Assembly: GCF_001499965.1 (NCBI RefSeq)
Contig: NZ_LQIT01000019.1
Span: 29,231-93,230, forward strand
Direction of reading: 5' to 3'
Length of the DNA: 64,000 nt
From: Mycobacterium sp. GA-2829
GTDB lineage: Bacteria; Actinomycetota; Actinomycetes; Mycobacteriales; Mycobacteriaceae
Below the pieces are notes generated by a model. The model did no database searches and had not been told where the DNA came from. It was given only the letters and a program-made list of their open reading frames with translations. The translations under genes and the position numbers were made by a program. Positions 42,376 to 50,950 of this stretch are shown one piece after another (the stretch's first letter is position 1; each line of letters starts with the position of its first letter).

Positions 42376-43566
42376 GTGCCGACACCCGCTCTGGCGGCCA
42401 TGCTACGCACGCTTCCTCAGGACCGACCGTGCATCATCGCCCTAGGCGACGGCGTCGGTGCGGTCAATGCGGTGGCGGGGCAGGAGTGCGTCGGCGCGGT
42501 GTTGAGTCGCTTCTCTGCCACCCATCCGGGCGTGACGCTGATCTTGGGGTGGAGCCCGGTGGTTCCAGAAGGCATCACACCGGACGCTTTCGACCGGATC
42601 ATCCCGCTGATGCCGGGCTGGGGGGTGCGGGCGCTGCTGCCGAGTCCGGTGACCAGCGCGATTCCGGTTAGTTTGGCGGCCATTCCGGGACTCCTCGGCG
42701 GGCATCTGCGACCGGATGTCCTGATCACCCGAATGGCACTGCGGGAAAACGGATATCACTTCTGCACCGAGGTTTCCTGGCAGCAGGCGTTGGTCAAGGT
42801 GGGCGTGCCGGTCTGGGCTGTGCTCGACGAGTCCGCCCACGTCGGGAGTGGGGAACAACCGCTACCGTTGGATGCCGTCACCGTCGTCGGGCGCGCCGGT
42901 GATGAACCCGCCTCGGTGCCGTCGAAACCGCCGCAGCCGATCCACGACGCACTGGCAGACCGGGTACTCGCTCTGATTCCCGAGGGTGCCCGCGTGCAGT
43001 ACGGTCCCGGTCAGCTCGGAACCGCTCTGCTGCAACGTTGCAGCAAGCCGTTGGCAATCGACACCGGACTGCTAACCGACGCCGTGATAGACCTCGAACG
43101 CCGGGGCCTGCTGCTCGGTGAGCCCTCGGCGGCCTACCTTTTCGGTAGTTCCCACTTATATGAATGGGCCGAGGGGCGCCCGATCCTGCGAGGAATCGAA
43201 CACACGCACGACGTTACGCGGTTGTCGCGCGGCGTTCCGTTCTACGCGGTCAACACCGCCATCGAGATCGACCCATGGGGTCAGATCAACGTCGAGGGAG
43301 TGGGCGACAAGGTCGTCGGCGGTATCGGCGGGCACCCCGACTACTGCACCGCGGCACGACTACATCCGCACGGCTTGTCGATCATCGCGGTCCCCGCACA
43401 GTTCGGCGGCCGTTCGACCCTGGTCGCGGCACTGAGCAGGCCGGCGTCGACGCCGGCCCATGACGTCGAGGTGATCGTGACCGAAGCCGGTCACGTCGAC
43501 CTACGCTCGGCGGGATGGACTGAGCGGCGCAAACTGATTGAGAGGCTCTTCGCGCGGGCAGCATGA
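42376..43566 (+). CDS. acetyl-CoA hydrolase/CoA-transferase family protein
   Basis: A 396-aa protein of the acetyl-CoA hydrolase/4-hydroxybutyrate CoA-transferase family. The C-terminal half has GVGDKVVGGIGGHPDYCTAA and VPAQFGGRSTLV, equivalent to the GVGGQADY motif of the family. The segment that normally carries the catalytic Glu (H-[ST]-E-M) reads IDTGLLTDAVIDL, so Glu is replaced by Gly and the acyl-glutamyl mechanism may not operate. GTG start nine bases after the reductase. It could transfer or hydrolyse CoA at the end of the pathway. A 16-bp hairpin follows. Confidence 0.82.
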   Translation: MPTPALAAMLRTLPQDRPCIIALGDGVGAVNAVAGQECVGAVLSRFSATHPGVTLILGWSPVVPEGITPDAFDRIIPLMPGWGVRALLPSPVTSAIPVSLAAIPGLLGGHLRPDVLITRMALRENGYHFCTEVSWQQALVKVGVPVWAVLDESAHVGSGEQPLPLDAVTVVGRAGDEPASVPSKPPQPIHDALADRVLALIPEGARVQYGPGQLGTALLQRCSKPLAIDTGLLTDAVIDLERRGLLLGEPSAAYLFGSSHLYEWAEGRPILRGIEHTHDVTRLSRGVPFYAVNTAIEIDPWGQINVEGVGDKVVGGIGGHPDYCTAARLHPHGLSIIAVPAQFGGRSTLVAALSRPASTPAHDVEVIVTEAGHVDLRSAGWTERRKLIERLFARAA

Positions 43567-43598
43567 CTCGGCAGCATTTGGTTCGCTGACGAAGCGCA

Positions 43599-43636
43599 CG
43601 GCACCCACATCGACGATGGAGTCGATGTGGGTGCCG
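43599..43636. terminator. perfect 16-bp hairpin between convergent genes
   Basis: cggcacccacatcgac (43599-43614) and gtcgatgtgggtgccg (43621-43636) are exact inverted copies with a six-base loop. The hairpin lies between the ends of the CoA-transferase gene (plus) and the P450 gene (minus), so it can stop transcription from both sides. There is no T-run. Confidence 0.75.
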
Positions 43637-43645
43637 AATTTCGTA

Positions 43646-44962
43646 TCAGTGCTGGACGGGGCAGCGTACGTCGGCGGTCATGGTCTTCACCGCGGCGGCA
43701 AAGTTGCTCACCAGCATGTCGGGCTCTCCGAGCTGCAGTGCGGGCAGGCGGTGCAGGATCTGGTCGAGCATGTGCTTGAGCTGCATCCTGGCGAGAAATG
43801 CACCCAGGCAATAGTGCGGTCCGCCGCCGCCGAAGGCAACGTGTCGGTTGGGCTTGCGGGTGATGTCGAACTTCCACGGATCAGCGAACTCCGCTTCATC
43901 CCGGTTACCCGAGGAGTAGATCATGACGACCCAGTCACCGGCGCGGATCTGTCGGCCACCCAGCACGGTGTCCTGAGTGGCGGTGCGACGGAACGTCATC
44001 ACCGGAGTGACCCAGCGCAGCACCTCGTCGATGGCCGCTTCGATCCGGCCGTCGAAATCCTCCAGCAGATAAGCGGTCTGGTCCGGATTGTCGACGAATG
44101 CTTTGACACCGAGCGAGAGCGTGGTGCGCGTCGTGTCATTGCCGGCGAACGACATCAGGACGAACATCGAGGCTAGTTCGTCATCAGTGAGCTCGTGGCC
44201 GTCGACCCGCGCGGCGACGAGATTCGACCAGATGTCGTCGCGGGGGCATTCACGGGTGGCGGCCGCGAAGTCCAGACCGATACCGAGATTGCCGATCAGT
44301 GCGTCATTCAGGACCTCGGCCGAGGAGCGCCCGGCGGCGATGTCGGGATCGTTCCAGCCGGCCAGTTCGTCGGCGAAGTGGGCTGCCTCGTCGCGCTGTT
44401 CCTGAGGGAGTCCAGCCATCTCATAGATCGTGTTCATCGGCATCTGCTTGGCCACGTTCTCGACCCAGTCGCCGCTGCCAGCTGCCAAGAAGTCGTCGAC
44501 GATCTTCGCGGCACGGGCACGGATCTGCTCTTCGATCCGGTTGACCTGCCGGGGGGTGAAAGAGCCGCTCATCAACCTCCGGTAGGTGAGGTGACGCTGG
44601 CCATCCATGGCCAAAAAGGACGACGCAGCCTCGAGGAACTCCTCGGGAACGTCCTCAAGCTGAATGCCCTGCCCGGAGCAGTAGATCTCGGGATGGGTGC
44701 TCACCTCCCGAATGAGTTCATGGGAGGTCACCGCCCAGAAGCCGGGGACACCGGAGGCCGGCAGGTCACTTTCGACCGGCCGCTGCCAGCTCACGGGCGC
44801 GCGCTTACGCAGCTCGGCGAAGGCCACGTCGCGCTGCTCAAATGATTGCGCCCAGAAGGACTTGGGAGAGATGTCGACAGGGTCATACTCCCGAGCATCG
44901 TCACCGTCGGTTGCTGCGGACACGGGCTGAGCTGTGACCGATTCCATTGGGCTGGTGGACAC
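43646..44962 (-). CDS. cytochrome P450
   Basis: A 438-aa P450 related to the one at 37062. SFAGNDTTRTTL is the I-helix motif (near residue 270), TFRRTATQDTVL follows, and FGGGGPHYCLG contains heme-ligand Cys385. The GTG at 44962 is chosen because GAGGAG lies seven bases upstream; ATG 44947 is an alternative. The gene is monocistronic: a hairpin separates it from the acyl-CoA dehydrogenase gene behind it, and the AT-rich motif at 44991-45014 is its probable promoter. The redox partners may be those encoded at 40526-42367. Confidence 0.92.
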   Translation of the reverse strand: MSTSPMESVTAQPVSAATDGDDAREYDPVDISPKSFWAQSFEQRDVAFAELRKRAPVSWQRPVESDLPASGVPGFWAVTSHELIREVSTHPEIYCSGQGIQLEDVPEEFLEAASSFLAMDGQRHLTYRRLMSGSFTPRQVNRIEEQIRARAAKIVDDFLAAGSGDWVENVAKQMPMNTIYEMAGLPQEQRDEAAHFADELAGWNDPDIAAGRSSAEVLNDALIGNLGIGLDFAAATRECPRDDIWSNLVAARVDGHELTDDELASMFVLMSFAGNDTTRTTLSLGVKAFVDNPDQTAYLLEDFDGRIEAAIDEVLRWVTPVMTFRRTATQDTVLGGRQIRAGDWVVMIYSSGNRDEAEFADPWKFDITRKPNRHVAFGGGGPHYCLGAFLARMQLKHMLDQILHRLPALQLGEPDMLVSNFAAAVKTMTADVRCPVQH

Positions 44963-44990
44963 CGGGTTCTCCTCACATAGAACTGGCTGT

Positions 44991-45014
44991 GATTTTTATT
45001 ATAGATTTGAAAAT
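44991..45014. promoter_or_regulatory. AT-rich promoter/operator motif upstream of the P450 gene
   Basis: gatttttattatagatttga followed by aaat. The plus-strand half TTTTTATT is identical to the same half at 50813, and the remainder (ATAGATT) is a variant of CTATGTT. It lies 29 bases upstream of the GTG start of the P450 gene. Confidence 0.45.
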
Positions 45015-45089
45015 GACCGGTACACAAGGATCTAATCGCTTCGATCGCGCCGTTGCTCACCGTCGGCACCCGCGTACGGAGACGATAAA

Positions 45090-45117
45090 GCGCGGGCCGA
45101 GGGTGCTCGGCCCGCGC
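45090..45117 (-). terminator. 12-bp GC-rich hairpin after the acyl-CoA dehydrogenase gene
   Basis: gcgcgggccgag (45090-45101) and ctcggcccgcgc (45106-45117) form a perfect stem with a four-base loop, 12 bases beyond the stop codon of the acyl-CoA dehydrogenase gene. It separates that transcript from the P450 gene promoter. Confidence 0.7.
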
Positions 45118-45129
45118 AGTGTGCATCGA

Positions 45130-46281
45130 TCAGGAAGCGGCGATATCGCGGCCGATGATCTCCTTCATAATCTCGGTTGTTCCGCCATATATCGTCTGAA
45201 TGCGGGTGTCCAGGTAGGCGCGTGCGACCGGGTATTCCAGCATGTAGCCATACCCACCGTGCAGTTGCAGACAGCGGTCGATGACTCGCTTCTGCAACTC
45301 ACTCAGGTACCACTTGCCCTTGGCCGCGTCGACCGGGGTGAGCTCGCCGGCGTTGTAGGCCAGCACACTGCGATCCGTGTATGCCTCGGCAAGGTCGATC
45401 TCGGTGGCCATGTCCGCCAGTTCGAAACGGACGTGCTGCTTGTCGGTCAGCGGACCGCCGAAGGCCTGTCGGGTTTTGCAGTACTCGACAGTTGAATCGA
45501 AGATCGCGCGGGTCGTGGCCATCGCTTTGGCGGTGACGCCGAGGCGCTCGCGAGGCAGGTGACTCATCAGGTACTGCAGACCGCGGCCTTCCTCACCCAG
45601 CAGGTTGCTCGACGGCACGATCGCGTCCTGGAAGTAGAGCTCGGCGGTGTCCTGCGCGGGCAGGCCGAGCTTGTCCAGCTTGGGTCCGCGTTCGAATCCC
45701 GGCGTATCGCGTTCGATGACGAAGAGGCTGAAGGCCCGCGACCCACCGTCCGGATCGGTCTTTGCGGCGACGACCACCACATCGGACATGATGCCGCTCG
45801 ATATGAAAGTCTTCTGGCCGTTGAGGATCCAGTTGTCGCCATCCTGGCGCGCGGTCGTGCGCATGCCCCGCAGGTCGCTGCCGGCGCTGGGTTCGGTCAT
45901 GGCGAGGGCGCCGATCAGCTCGCCCGCGGCGAACCCGGGCAACCAGCGCTGCTTCTGATCGTCGTTTGTCAGGTCGAGCAGATAGTGCAACACGAGATCG
46001 TCCTGCAGGCTGATGGTCAGCCCGAACGACAGCGCGTTGATCCTGGCGATCTCTTCGCACACGATCATCCGGTAACGGTAGTCGGGTTCGCCGGATCCGC
46101 CGTACTGCTCGGGAATCTGTAGAGCGTAGATCCCGGACTTGGCTGCTCTGGAAAACACCGAGCGGTCGATCCACCGCGCTCGGTCCCAGTCGTGCTGGTA
46201 CGGGACGACCTCGCGGGCCAGGAACTCCCGCACGGTTTCGCGATACGCTTCGTGGTCTGGCTCGTAGAGTCTGCGTTCCAT
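45130..46281 (-). CDS. acyl-CoA dehydrogenase (LCAD/IVD-like)
   Basis: A 383-aa acyl-CoA dehydrogenase. ALAMTEPSAGSDLRGMRTTA (about residues 122-141) and WILNGQKTFISSGI are the FAD/substrate signatures. The C-terminal motif is TIYGGTTEIMKEIIGRDIA: Gly stands where short-chain enzymes have Glu (YEGT), as in long-chain and isovaleryl-type enzymes, whose catalytic Glu lies in an earlier helix. It is four bases downstream of the thiolase gene and co-transcribed with it. Confidence 0.92.
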   Translation of the reverse strand: MERRLYEPDHEAYRETVREFLAREVVPYQHDWDRARWIDRSVFSRAAKSGIYALQIPEQYGGSGEPDYRYRMIVCEEIARINALSFGLTISLQDDLVLHYLLDLTNDDQKQRWLPGFAAGELIGALAMTEPSAGSDLRGMRTTARQDGDNWILNGQKTFISSGIMSDVVVVAAKTDPDGGSRAFSLFVIERDTPGFERGPKLDKLGLPAQDTAELYFQDAIVPSSNLLGEEGRGLQYLMSHLPRERLGVTAKAMATTRAIFDSTVEYCKTRQAFGGPLTDKQHVRFELADMATEIDLAEAYTDRSVLAYNAGELTPVDAAKGKWYLSELQKRVIDRCLQLHGGYGYMLEYPVARAYLDTRIQTIYGGTTEIMKEIIGRDIAAS

Positions 46282-46285
46282 TTTC

Positions 46286-47437
46286 TTACAACCGTTCGAT
46301 GATCGTGACGTTGGCCTGGCCGCCCCCCTCGCACATGGTCTGCAGGCCGTAGCGGCCGCCGGTGCGTTCGAGCTCGTGCAGCATCGAGGTCATCAGCCGG
46401 GCGCCCGTGCAGCCGATCGGGTGCCCGAGCGCGATCGCTCCACCGTTGGGGTTGACCTTGGCCGGGTCGGCACCGAGCTCGGTGAGCCAGGCCAGAACCA
46501 CGGGGGCGAAGGCCTCGTTGATTTCGACGGTGTCGATGTCGTCGATGGAAAGACCGGCTCGCTTGAGCGCATGCTGGGTTGCCGGGATGGGGGCGGTCAG
46601 CATCATCACCGGATCCGCGCCCCGCACCGACATGTGGTGGATGCGAGCGCGTGGGGTCAGACCGAACCGATCGACCGCGGCGTCGGAGGCGACCAACAAG
46701 GCTGCGGCGCCGTCGGAGATCTGGCTGGCGACGGCGGCGGTCAGCACGCCGCCCTCGACGAGGGTGGGCAGCGCCGCCATCTTTTTCAGGGTGGTGTCGG
46801 CACGCGGACCCTCGTCCACACTGACACCCCTGTATTCGGTGATTTCCTTGGCGAAGTACCCCTCCGAGATCGCGTTCAGCGCCCGCTGGTGGCTGGAGAA
46901 GGCGAAGCGCTCGTTGTCTTCGCGGCTGAGCTTCCACTGCTCGGCGATCATCTCGGCGCCGCGGAACTGGGAGATTTCCTGGTCGCCGTAGCGTGCGCGC
47001 CAACCCTCGCATCCGGTCCACGGATCGGTGGAGCCGAAGGGTTCGCCGGCGGCGAACGCGCTCAGGATGGGGAATTGCGTCATGTTCTGCACACCGCCGG
47101 CGACGATCAGGTCGGAGGTACCGCTCATGACGGCCTGGGCTGCGAAATGCACGGCCTGCTGGGCGGATCCGCACTGCCGGTCGATGGTGACTCCCGGCAC
47201 GGACTCCGGCAGGCCCGCAGCGAGGGCGGCGGTGCGCGCGATGTCACCGGCTTGGGCGCCGATGTTGTCCAGACAGCCCAAGATCACGTCATCGATGGCT
47301 GCCGGGTCGATCTCGTGGCGACCCACCACGGTCTTGATCACGTGCGCAGCCATGTCGGCCGGGTGCGCTCCTGAAAAACCGCCCTTGCGCCTGCCCACGG
47401 CTGTGCGTACGGCGTCAACGATGTAAGCCTGAGTCAT
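46286..47437 (-). CDS. acetyl-CoA acyltransferase (thiolase)
   Basis: A 383-aa thiolase with all active-site blocks: DRQCGSAQQAVHFAAQ (nucleophilic Cys near residue 87), NEAFAPVVLAW, NPNGGAIALGHPIGCTGARL with His near 339, and TMCEGGGQANVTII with the second Cys. It cleaves 3-ketoacyl-CoA. Only a few bases separate the ATG from the AT-rich motif at 47439-47466, so the transcript is nearly leaderless. It forms a two-gene unit with the acyl-CoA dehydrogenase. Confidence 0.93.
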   Translation of the reverse strand: MTQAYIVDAVRTAVGRRKGGFSGAHPADMAAHVIKTVVGRHEIDPAAIDDVILGCLDNIGAQAGDIARTAALAAGLPESVPGVTIDRQCGSAQQAVHFAAQAVMSGTSDLIVAGGVQNMTQFPILSAFAAGEPFGSTDPWTGCEGWRARYGDQEISQFRGAEMIAEQWKLSREDNERFAFSSHQRALNAISEGYFAKEITEYRGVSVDEGPRADTTLKKMAALPTLVEGGVLTAAVASQISDGAAALLVASDAAVDRFGLTPRARIHHMSVRGADPVMMLTAPIPATQHALKRAGLSIDDIDTVEINEAFAPVVLAWLTELGADPAKVNPNGGAIALGHPIGCTGARLMTSMLHELERTGGRYGLQTMCEGGGQANVTIIERL

Positions 47438-47438
47438 G

Positions 47439-47466
47439 AAATTAATTTAACATAGAATCAAAAATT
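47439..47466. promoter_or_regulatory. AT-rich promoter/operator motif upstream of the thiolase gene
   Basis: aattaatttaacatagaatc followed by aaaaatt. On the minus strand this reads TTTTTGATTCTATGTTAAAT, and the shared block with 50813 (ATTCTATGTTAAATTA) is identical over 16 bases. TATGTT fits a -10 element and ends 11 bases before the thiolase ATG. Confidence 0.6.
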
Positions 47467-47502
47467 GGCATAGGTGACCGAGCGCTGGCTGCGCTCACCG
47501 CG

Positions 47503-48150
47503 TCAGCGTCGGCTTCGTGCCTTGTTCTCGGGGACCGGGCTCAGGCTGTGTCGCACGAATACTTTGGCGTTCTGCACCATGGTCTCGACCGAGCTACGCC
47601 GCGGGTCCCACCATTCGGCCGCCCAGTTGAGGGCGCCGAGGATCAAAGCCTGCGCCAGGGGCGGATCAAGGTCGGCGCGGATGTGTCCGTCGGCCACCGC
47701 CTTCTTGACCAGGCCCCGCCAGATGCGGTCGAGGGCGGCTTCTTCTTTTTTCTGGCGCGTCTTAAGATGCGTGGGAATCTGCCCGGAATTGCGGATGGTG
47801 GCGCGTGCGTAGTCGCTCAACTCGAGTTCGTGTTGCAGGTGCGATTCCACAGCGGCGAGGATGCGATCCATGGAATCCGTGTCGGCGGGCAGTGCATCGA
47901 GCGTCTGCTGTAGATGCCGCCGCATGTCGCTGATGCCGCAGAACATAACCTCTTCGATGAGTTCTTCCCGGGACTTGAAGTAGTAGTAGATCGCGGGCGC
48001 CTGGAGTTCGGCCTGTTCTGCCACGTCGGTCAGACGTGTGCCGGCGTAACCCTTGACGCTGAGCACCTGCGCGGTCGCGTCCAGAATACGTGCGCGGGTG
48101 CGCTGCGCCTTTGTGTCACTGGAGTCGGCAACAGCGGACTTCTTGGCCAT
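47503..48150 (-). CDS. TetR-family transcriptional regulator
   Basis: A 215-aa TetR protein. The DNA-binding helices are at about residues 37-61 (LTDVAEQAELQAPAIYYYFK) and the C-terminal domain contains LGALNWAAEWWDPRRSS. It aligns without gaps over nearly its whole length with the regulator at 57803, including identical blocks such as LQAPAIYYYF and IRNSGQ. ATG start at 48150. It is on the same strand as, and upstream of, the thiolase unit. It is a candidate regulator for the recurrent AT-rich motif. Confidence 0.9.
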   Translation of the reverse strand: MAKKSAVADSSDTKAQRTRARILDATAQVLSVKGYAGTRLTDVAEQAELQAPAIYYYFKSREELIEEVMFCGISDMRRHLQQTLDALPADTDSMDRILAAVESHLQHELELSDYARATIRNSGQIPTHLKTRQKKEEAALDRIWRGLVKKAVADGHIRADLDPPLAQALILGALNWAAEWWDPRRSSVETMVQNAKVFVRHSLSPVPENKARSRR

Positions 48151-48206
48151 CGTTCGATGATAGAAGCGGTTTGATCCGGTTCCTGGCCGGGCAGCGTTAG
48201 GCCTGG

Positions 48207-49616
48207 TCATGCGGTCGGCACCCGCGACCAATCGATGGTCTGTACTCGGAAGCGGCGCACGTCGCGCATCCCGGGTTCGATGAGGTTGATCTGCCGTCGC
48301 ACTCGACGGGCGAGTAGCTGTGCGAGCTCGGCCTCTCTGTGATTCTCTGCGCCGGAGAGAATGGCCTCCTCGATCCTCCGGTCGGTCTCCGTCCAGTCCG
48401 CCGGCATCGGCCCCAGCAGCGCTGACGCTTCGCACGTGTCGGTGTGCTCGACCGATTCCCCGGCCCGCGCCGCACGTTCGATTCCGGGAAGCAGGTCGCG
48501 CACGGTCTGCAGCCGGAAAGACAAGTGGGCATCGAGGTTCTCGTCGGCAAGGACATCGTCGATGATGCGTTGGACCGATTGGTGGGCGGCATGGTTGCGG
48601 ATGGGCGGAAACTCGACCGGCGACGGCGGCGCCAGGGTGTAGCCACCCTCTTCGGCGATGATCTCCATACAGATCGTCAGGGACATCAGCGACCACGCCT
48701 GCCACTGCGCGAGGTCGAACGCCGGCGGCGGATCCGCCCGCGTGCCCGCCGAAAGCATCGCCGTCAACAGCGCGAAGCGGACCGCGTGGAAGTTCACCAC
48801 CGATCGATCGACCGGGCGCCCGGTCCGGCGCGCATACTCAGCGAACGCAAGGGTGAGGTCGCCGATCGGTTGGGCGGTGTCGCGCATACGCATTGCGCCC
48901 AAATCGGCCATGGGGTCGCCCAGGCACGAGAACTCGACGTCCATCAGAGCGGTGACCTCACCGCCGGCGTGCAGGAATTGTCCCGCGTCGAAGTGAATCC
49001 ATGCAACGTCGCGGCGATGCGTGGGGACATGGCGATGAAGCCACGCGATGACGAACTCGATTACCGGGTCCGGAGCCGGCTTGATGTCGCGGTACCACTT
49101 CTCCGAGAGCCCGAAGCCCATGTAGCCGATGTCCCGAGGATCTGTCGGGCGAGACATCCCGATGGCTTCGAAAGCTGTTGTGTCGAGGCTGTGGGCCTGC
49201 GCCAGACGGCGGACGTAGTCGCCGATCACCGCATCCCGCACCGGCTGCTCATCGTCGTCGTCGAAGCGGTCGCGGCCATCGACTGCGACCATCAGGATGG
49301 CTTCGGGATCGGTACAGAAGCCCAGCGGTTCAGGCACTGCGACACCGCTGTCGTGCAGCACTCGCATGATCTCGTACTCGCGCTTTAGGGAGAGGGTGCG
49401 CGTCCACGGCATGGCCTCTTCGCGTTGGCACCGGGCGTACAACTGCCGCCGCCGCCCATCCTGCTCCACGGTGAGGAACCAGGCCGGCCGCCATCGGGCC
49501 TGCCGGTGCCATTCGACTATTCGGGCACCGGTGTGGCGTTCGATCCACCCGAACAGTTGCGGCCAGGGTTGCTGCAAGGACCGCCAGGCCTGCGGCGTCG
49601 TGCCGGCTTCGCCCAC
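48207..49616 (-). CDS. APH-like kinase-fold protein with altered catalytic loop
   Basis: A 469-aa member of the phosphotransferase (APH) family with a long C-terminal helical extension (about residues 330-469). The catalytic loop reads WIHFDAGQFLHAGGEV: the Asp is present but the Gly and the metal-binding Asn of the usual HGDxxxxN are replaced by Phe and Leu. The second metal motif ALMDVEFSCLGDPMADLG is intact. Kinase activity is therefore uncertain. It is located between a TetR gene and an acyl-CoA dehydrogenase gene; its start is 15 bases after the stop of the latter. Confidence 0.8.
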   Translation of the reverse strand: MGEAGTTPQAWRSLQQPWPQLFGWIERHTGARIVEWHRQARWRPAWFLTVEQDGRRRQLYARCQREEAMPWTRTLSLKREYEIMRVLHDSGVAVPEPLGFCTDPEAILMVAVDGRDRFDDDDEQPVRDAVIGDYVRRLAQAHSLDTTAFEAIGMSRPTDPRDIGYMGFGLSEKWYRDIKPAPDPVIEFVIAWLHRHVPTHRRDVAWIHFDAGQFLHAGGEVTALMDVEFSCLGDPMADLGAMRMRDTAQPIGDLTLAFAEYARRTGRPVDRSVVNFHAVRFALLTAMLSAGTRADPPPAFDLAQWQAWSLMSLTICMEIIAEEGGYTLAPPSPVEFPPIRNHAAHQSVQRIIDDVLADENLDAHLSFRLQTVRDLLPGIERAARAGESVEHTDTCEASALLGPMPADWTETDRRIEEAILSGAENHREAELAQLLARRVRRQINLIEPGMRDVRRFRVQTIDWSRVPTA

Positions 49617-49631
49617 CCCGCGGCCGCCGGC

Positions 49632-50795
49632 TCAGATGCCGCCGCGCGCAACGAGTTGCGCAGCGATGACGTTGCGCTGGATCTCGTTGGTGCCTTCGCC
49701 GACTATCATCAGGGGCGCGTCGCGAAAGTAGCGCTCGACGTCGTACTCGGTCGAGTAGCCGTAGCCACCGTGGATCCGCACGGCGTTGAGGGCAATCTCC
49801 ATCGCGACCTCGGAGGCAAACAACTTCGCCATACCGGCTTCCATATCGGCACGTTCGCCGCTGTCGTAGCGTTCGGCGGCGTGCAGCGTCAATTGCCGCG
49901 CAGCGGTGAGCTTGGTGGCCATATCCGCAAGGTAATGACCGATCGCCTGGTGCTTCCAGATCGGCTGACCGAAGCTCTCCCGGTCCTGCGCGTAAGTCAG
50001 TGCGTCTTCGAGCGCCGCTGTCGCGACACCGAGCGCGCGCGACGCCACCTGGATGCGGCCGGTCTCCAAGCCGCGCATCATCTGGCCGAAACCCTTACCC
50101 GGGACGCCGCCGAGGATCGCCGATGCCGGCACGCGGCAGTTGTCGAAGGACAACTCGCAGCTCTCGACGCCCTTGTATCCGAGTTTGGGTAGGTCTCGAG
50201 ACACCGTCAGACCCTGGCCGTGTTCGACGAGCAGCACGGAGATACCGGCGTGCTTCGGACTCGCCTTCGGATCGGTTTTACACAGCAGTGCGATCAATCC
50301 CGAACGTCGTGCGTTCGAGATCCAGGTTTTCGAACCGTTGATGACCAGTTCGTTGTCGTTGTCGGCGGCCGGCAACGCGGCGGTGGCCATGGCCTGCAGA
50401 TCTGATCCGCCGCCGGGCTCGGTGAGCGCCATCGTGGCACGCACCTCGCCGCTGGCGAGGGAGGGTAGATACTTCTGACGCTGCTCCTCGGTGCCGAACT
50501 GGGATACCAGCTTGGCCACGACGGTATGGCCGCCCATCGCGCCGGCCAGGCTCATCCAGCCACGGGCCAGTTCCTGGGTGACCAGGACGTAGCACGCGGT
50601 GGACACCGGATTGCCCCCGTACTCCTCGGATACCGCCAACCCGTAGATCCCGATGCGCTTCATCTGTTCGATCCAGGCTTCGGGATATTCGTTGGCATGC
50701 TCCACGTCGCGCACCGTCGGCTTCACTTCGCGGTCGACGAACGACCGCACCGTCTCGACGAGTAGCGACTCTTCCTCGGTGAGCTGACTTGGCAT
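49632..50795 (-). CDS. acyl-CoA dehydrogenase
   Basis: A 387-aa acyl-CoA dehydrogenase. MALTEPGGGSDLQAMATAA, LVINGSKTWISNARR, RIHGGYGYSTEYDVERYFRD and the C-terminal VGEGTNEIQRNVIA with the catalytic Glu of the short/medium-chain type are all present. ATG 50795 is used (GTG 50804 is an in-frame alternative). The AT-rich motif at 50813-50836 is just upstream. The next gene in the transcript encodes the altered kinase-fold protein. Confidence 0.92.
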   Translation of the reverse strand: MPSQLTEEESLLVETVRSFVDREVKPTVRDVEHANEYPEAWIEQMKRIGIYGLAVSEEYGGNPVSTACYVLVTQELARGWMSLAGAMGGHTVVAKLVSQFGTEEQRQKYLPSLASGEVRATMALTEPGGGSDLQAMATAALPAADNDNELVINGSKTWISNARRSGLIALLCKTDPKASPKHAGISVLLVEHGQGLTVSRDLPKLGYKGVESCELSFDNCRVPASAILGGVPGKGFGQMMRGLETGRIQVASRALGVATAALEDALTYAQDRESFGQPIWKHQAIGHYLADMATKLTAARQLTLHAAERYDSGERADMEAGMAKLFASEVAMEIALNAVRIHGGYGYSTEYDVERYFRDAPLMIVGEGTNEIQRNVIAAQLVARGGI

Positions 50796-50812
50796 GTGAA
50801 GCACCTTACCCT

Positions 50813-50836
50813 CATTTTTATTCTATGTTAAATTAT
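50813..50836. promoter_or_regulatory. AT-rich promoter/operator motif between divergent genes
   Basis: catttttattctatgttaaa followed by ttat. This is the best example of the recurrent motif. It lies 18 bases before the acyl-CoA dehydrogenase start on one side and about 115 bases before the norE-like gene on the other. TATGTT on the plus strand fits a -10 box. Confidence 0.6.
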
Positions 50837-50950
50837 CACTGAGCTCACCTCAACGACGAAGGGCGACTGGATGTTAGCGATGGTTCCATCGGCCACCTCG
50901 GACCGGAGGAGAGGACTCCACGTCCGCCGCGGGTGCTTCGACGGTGCACG

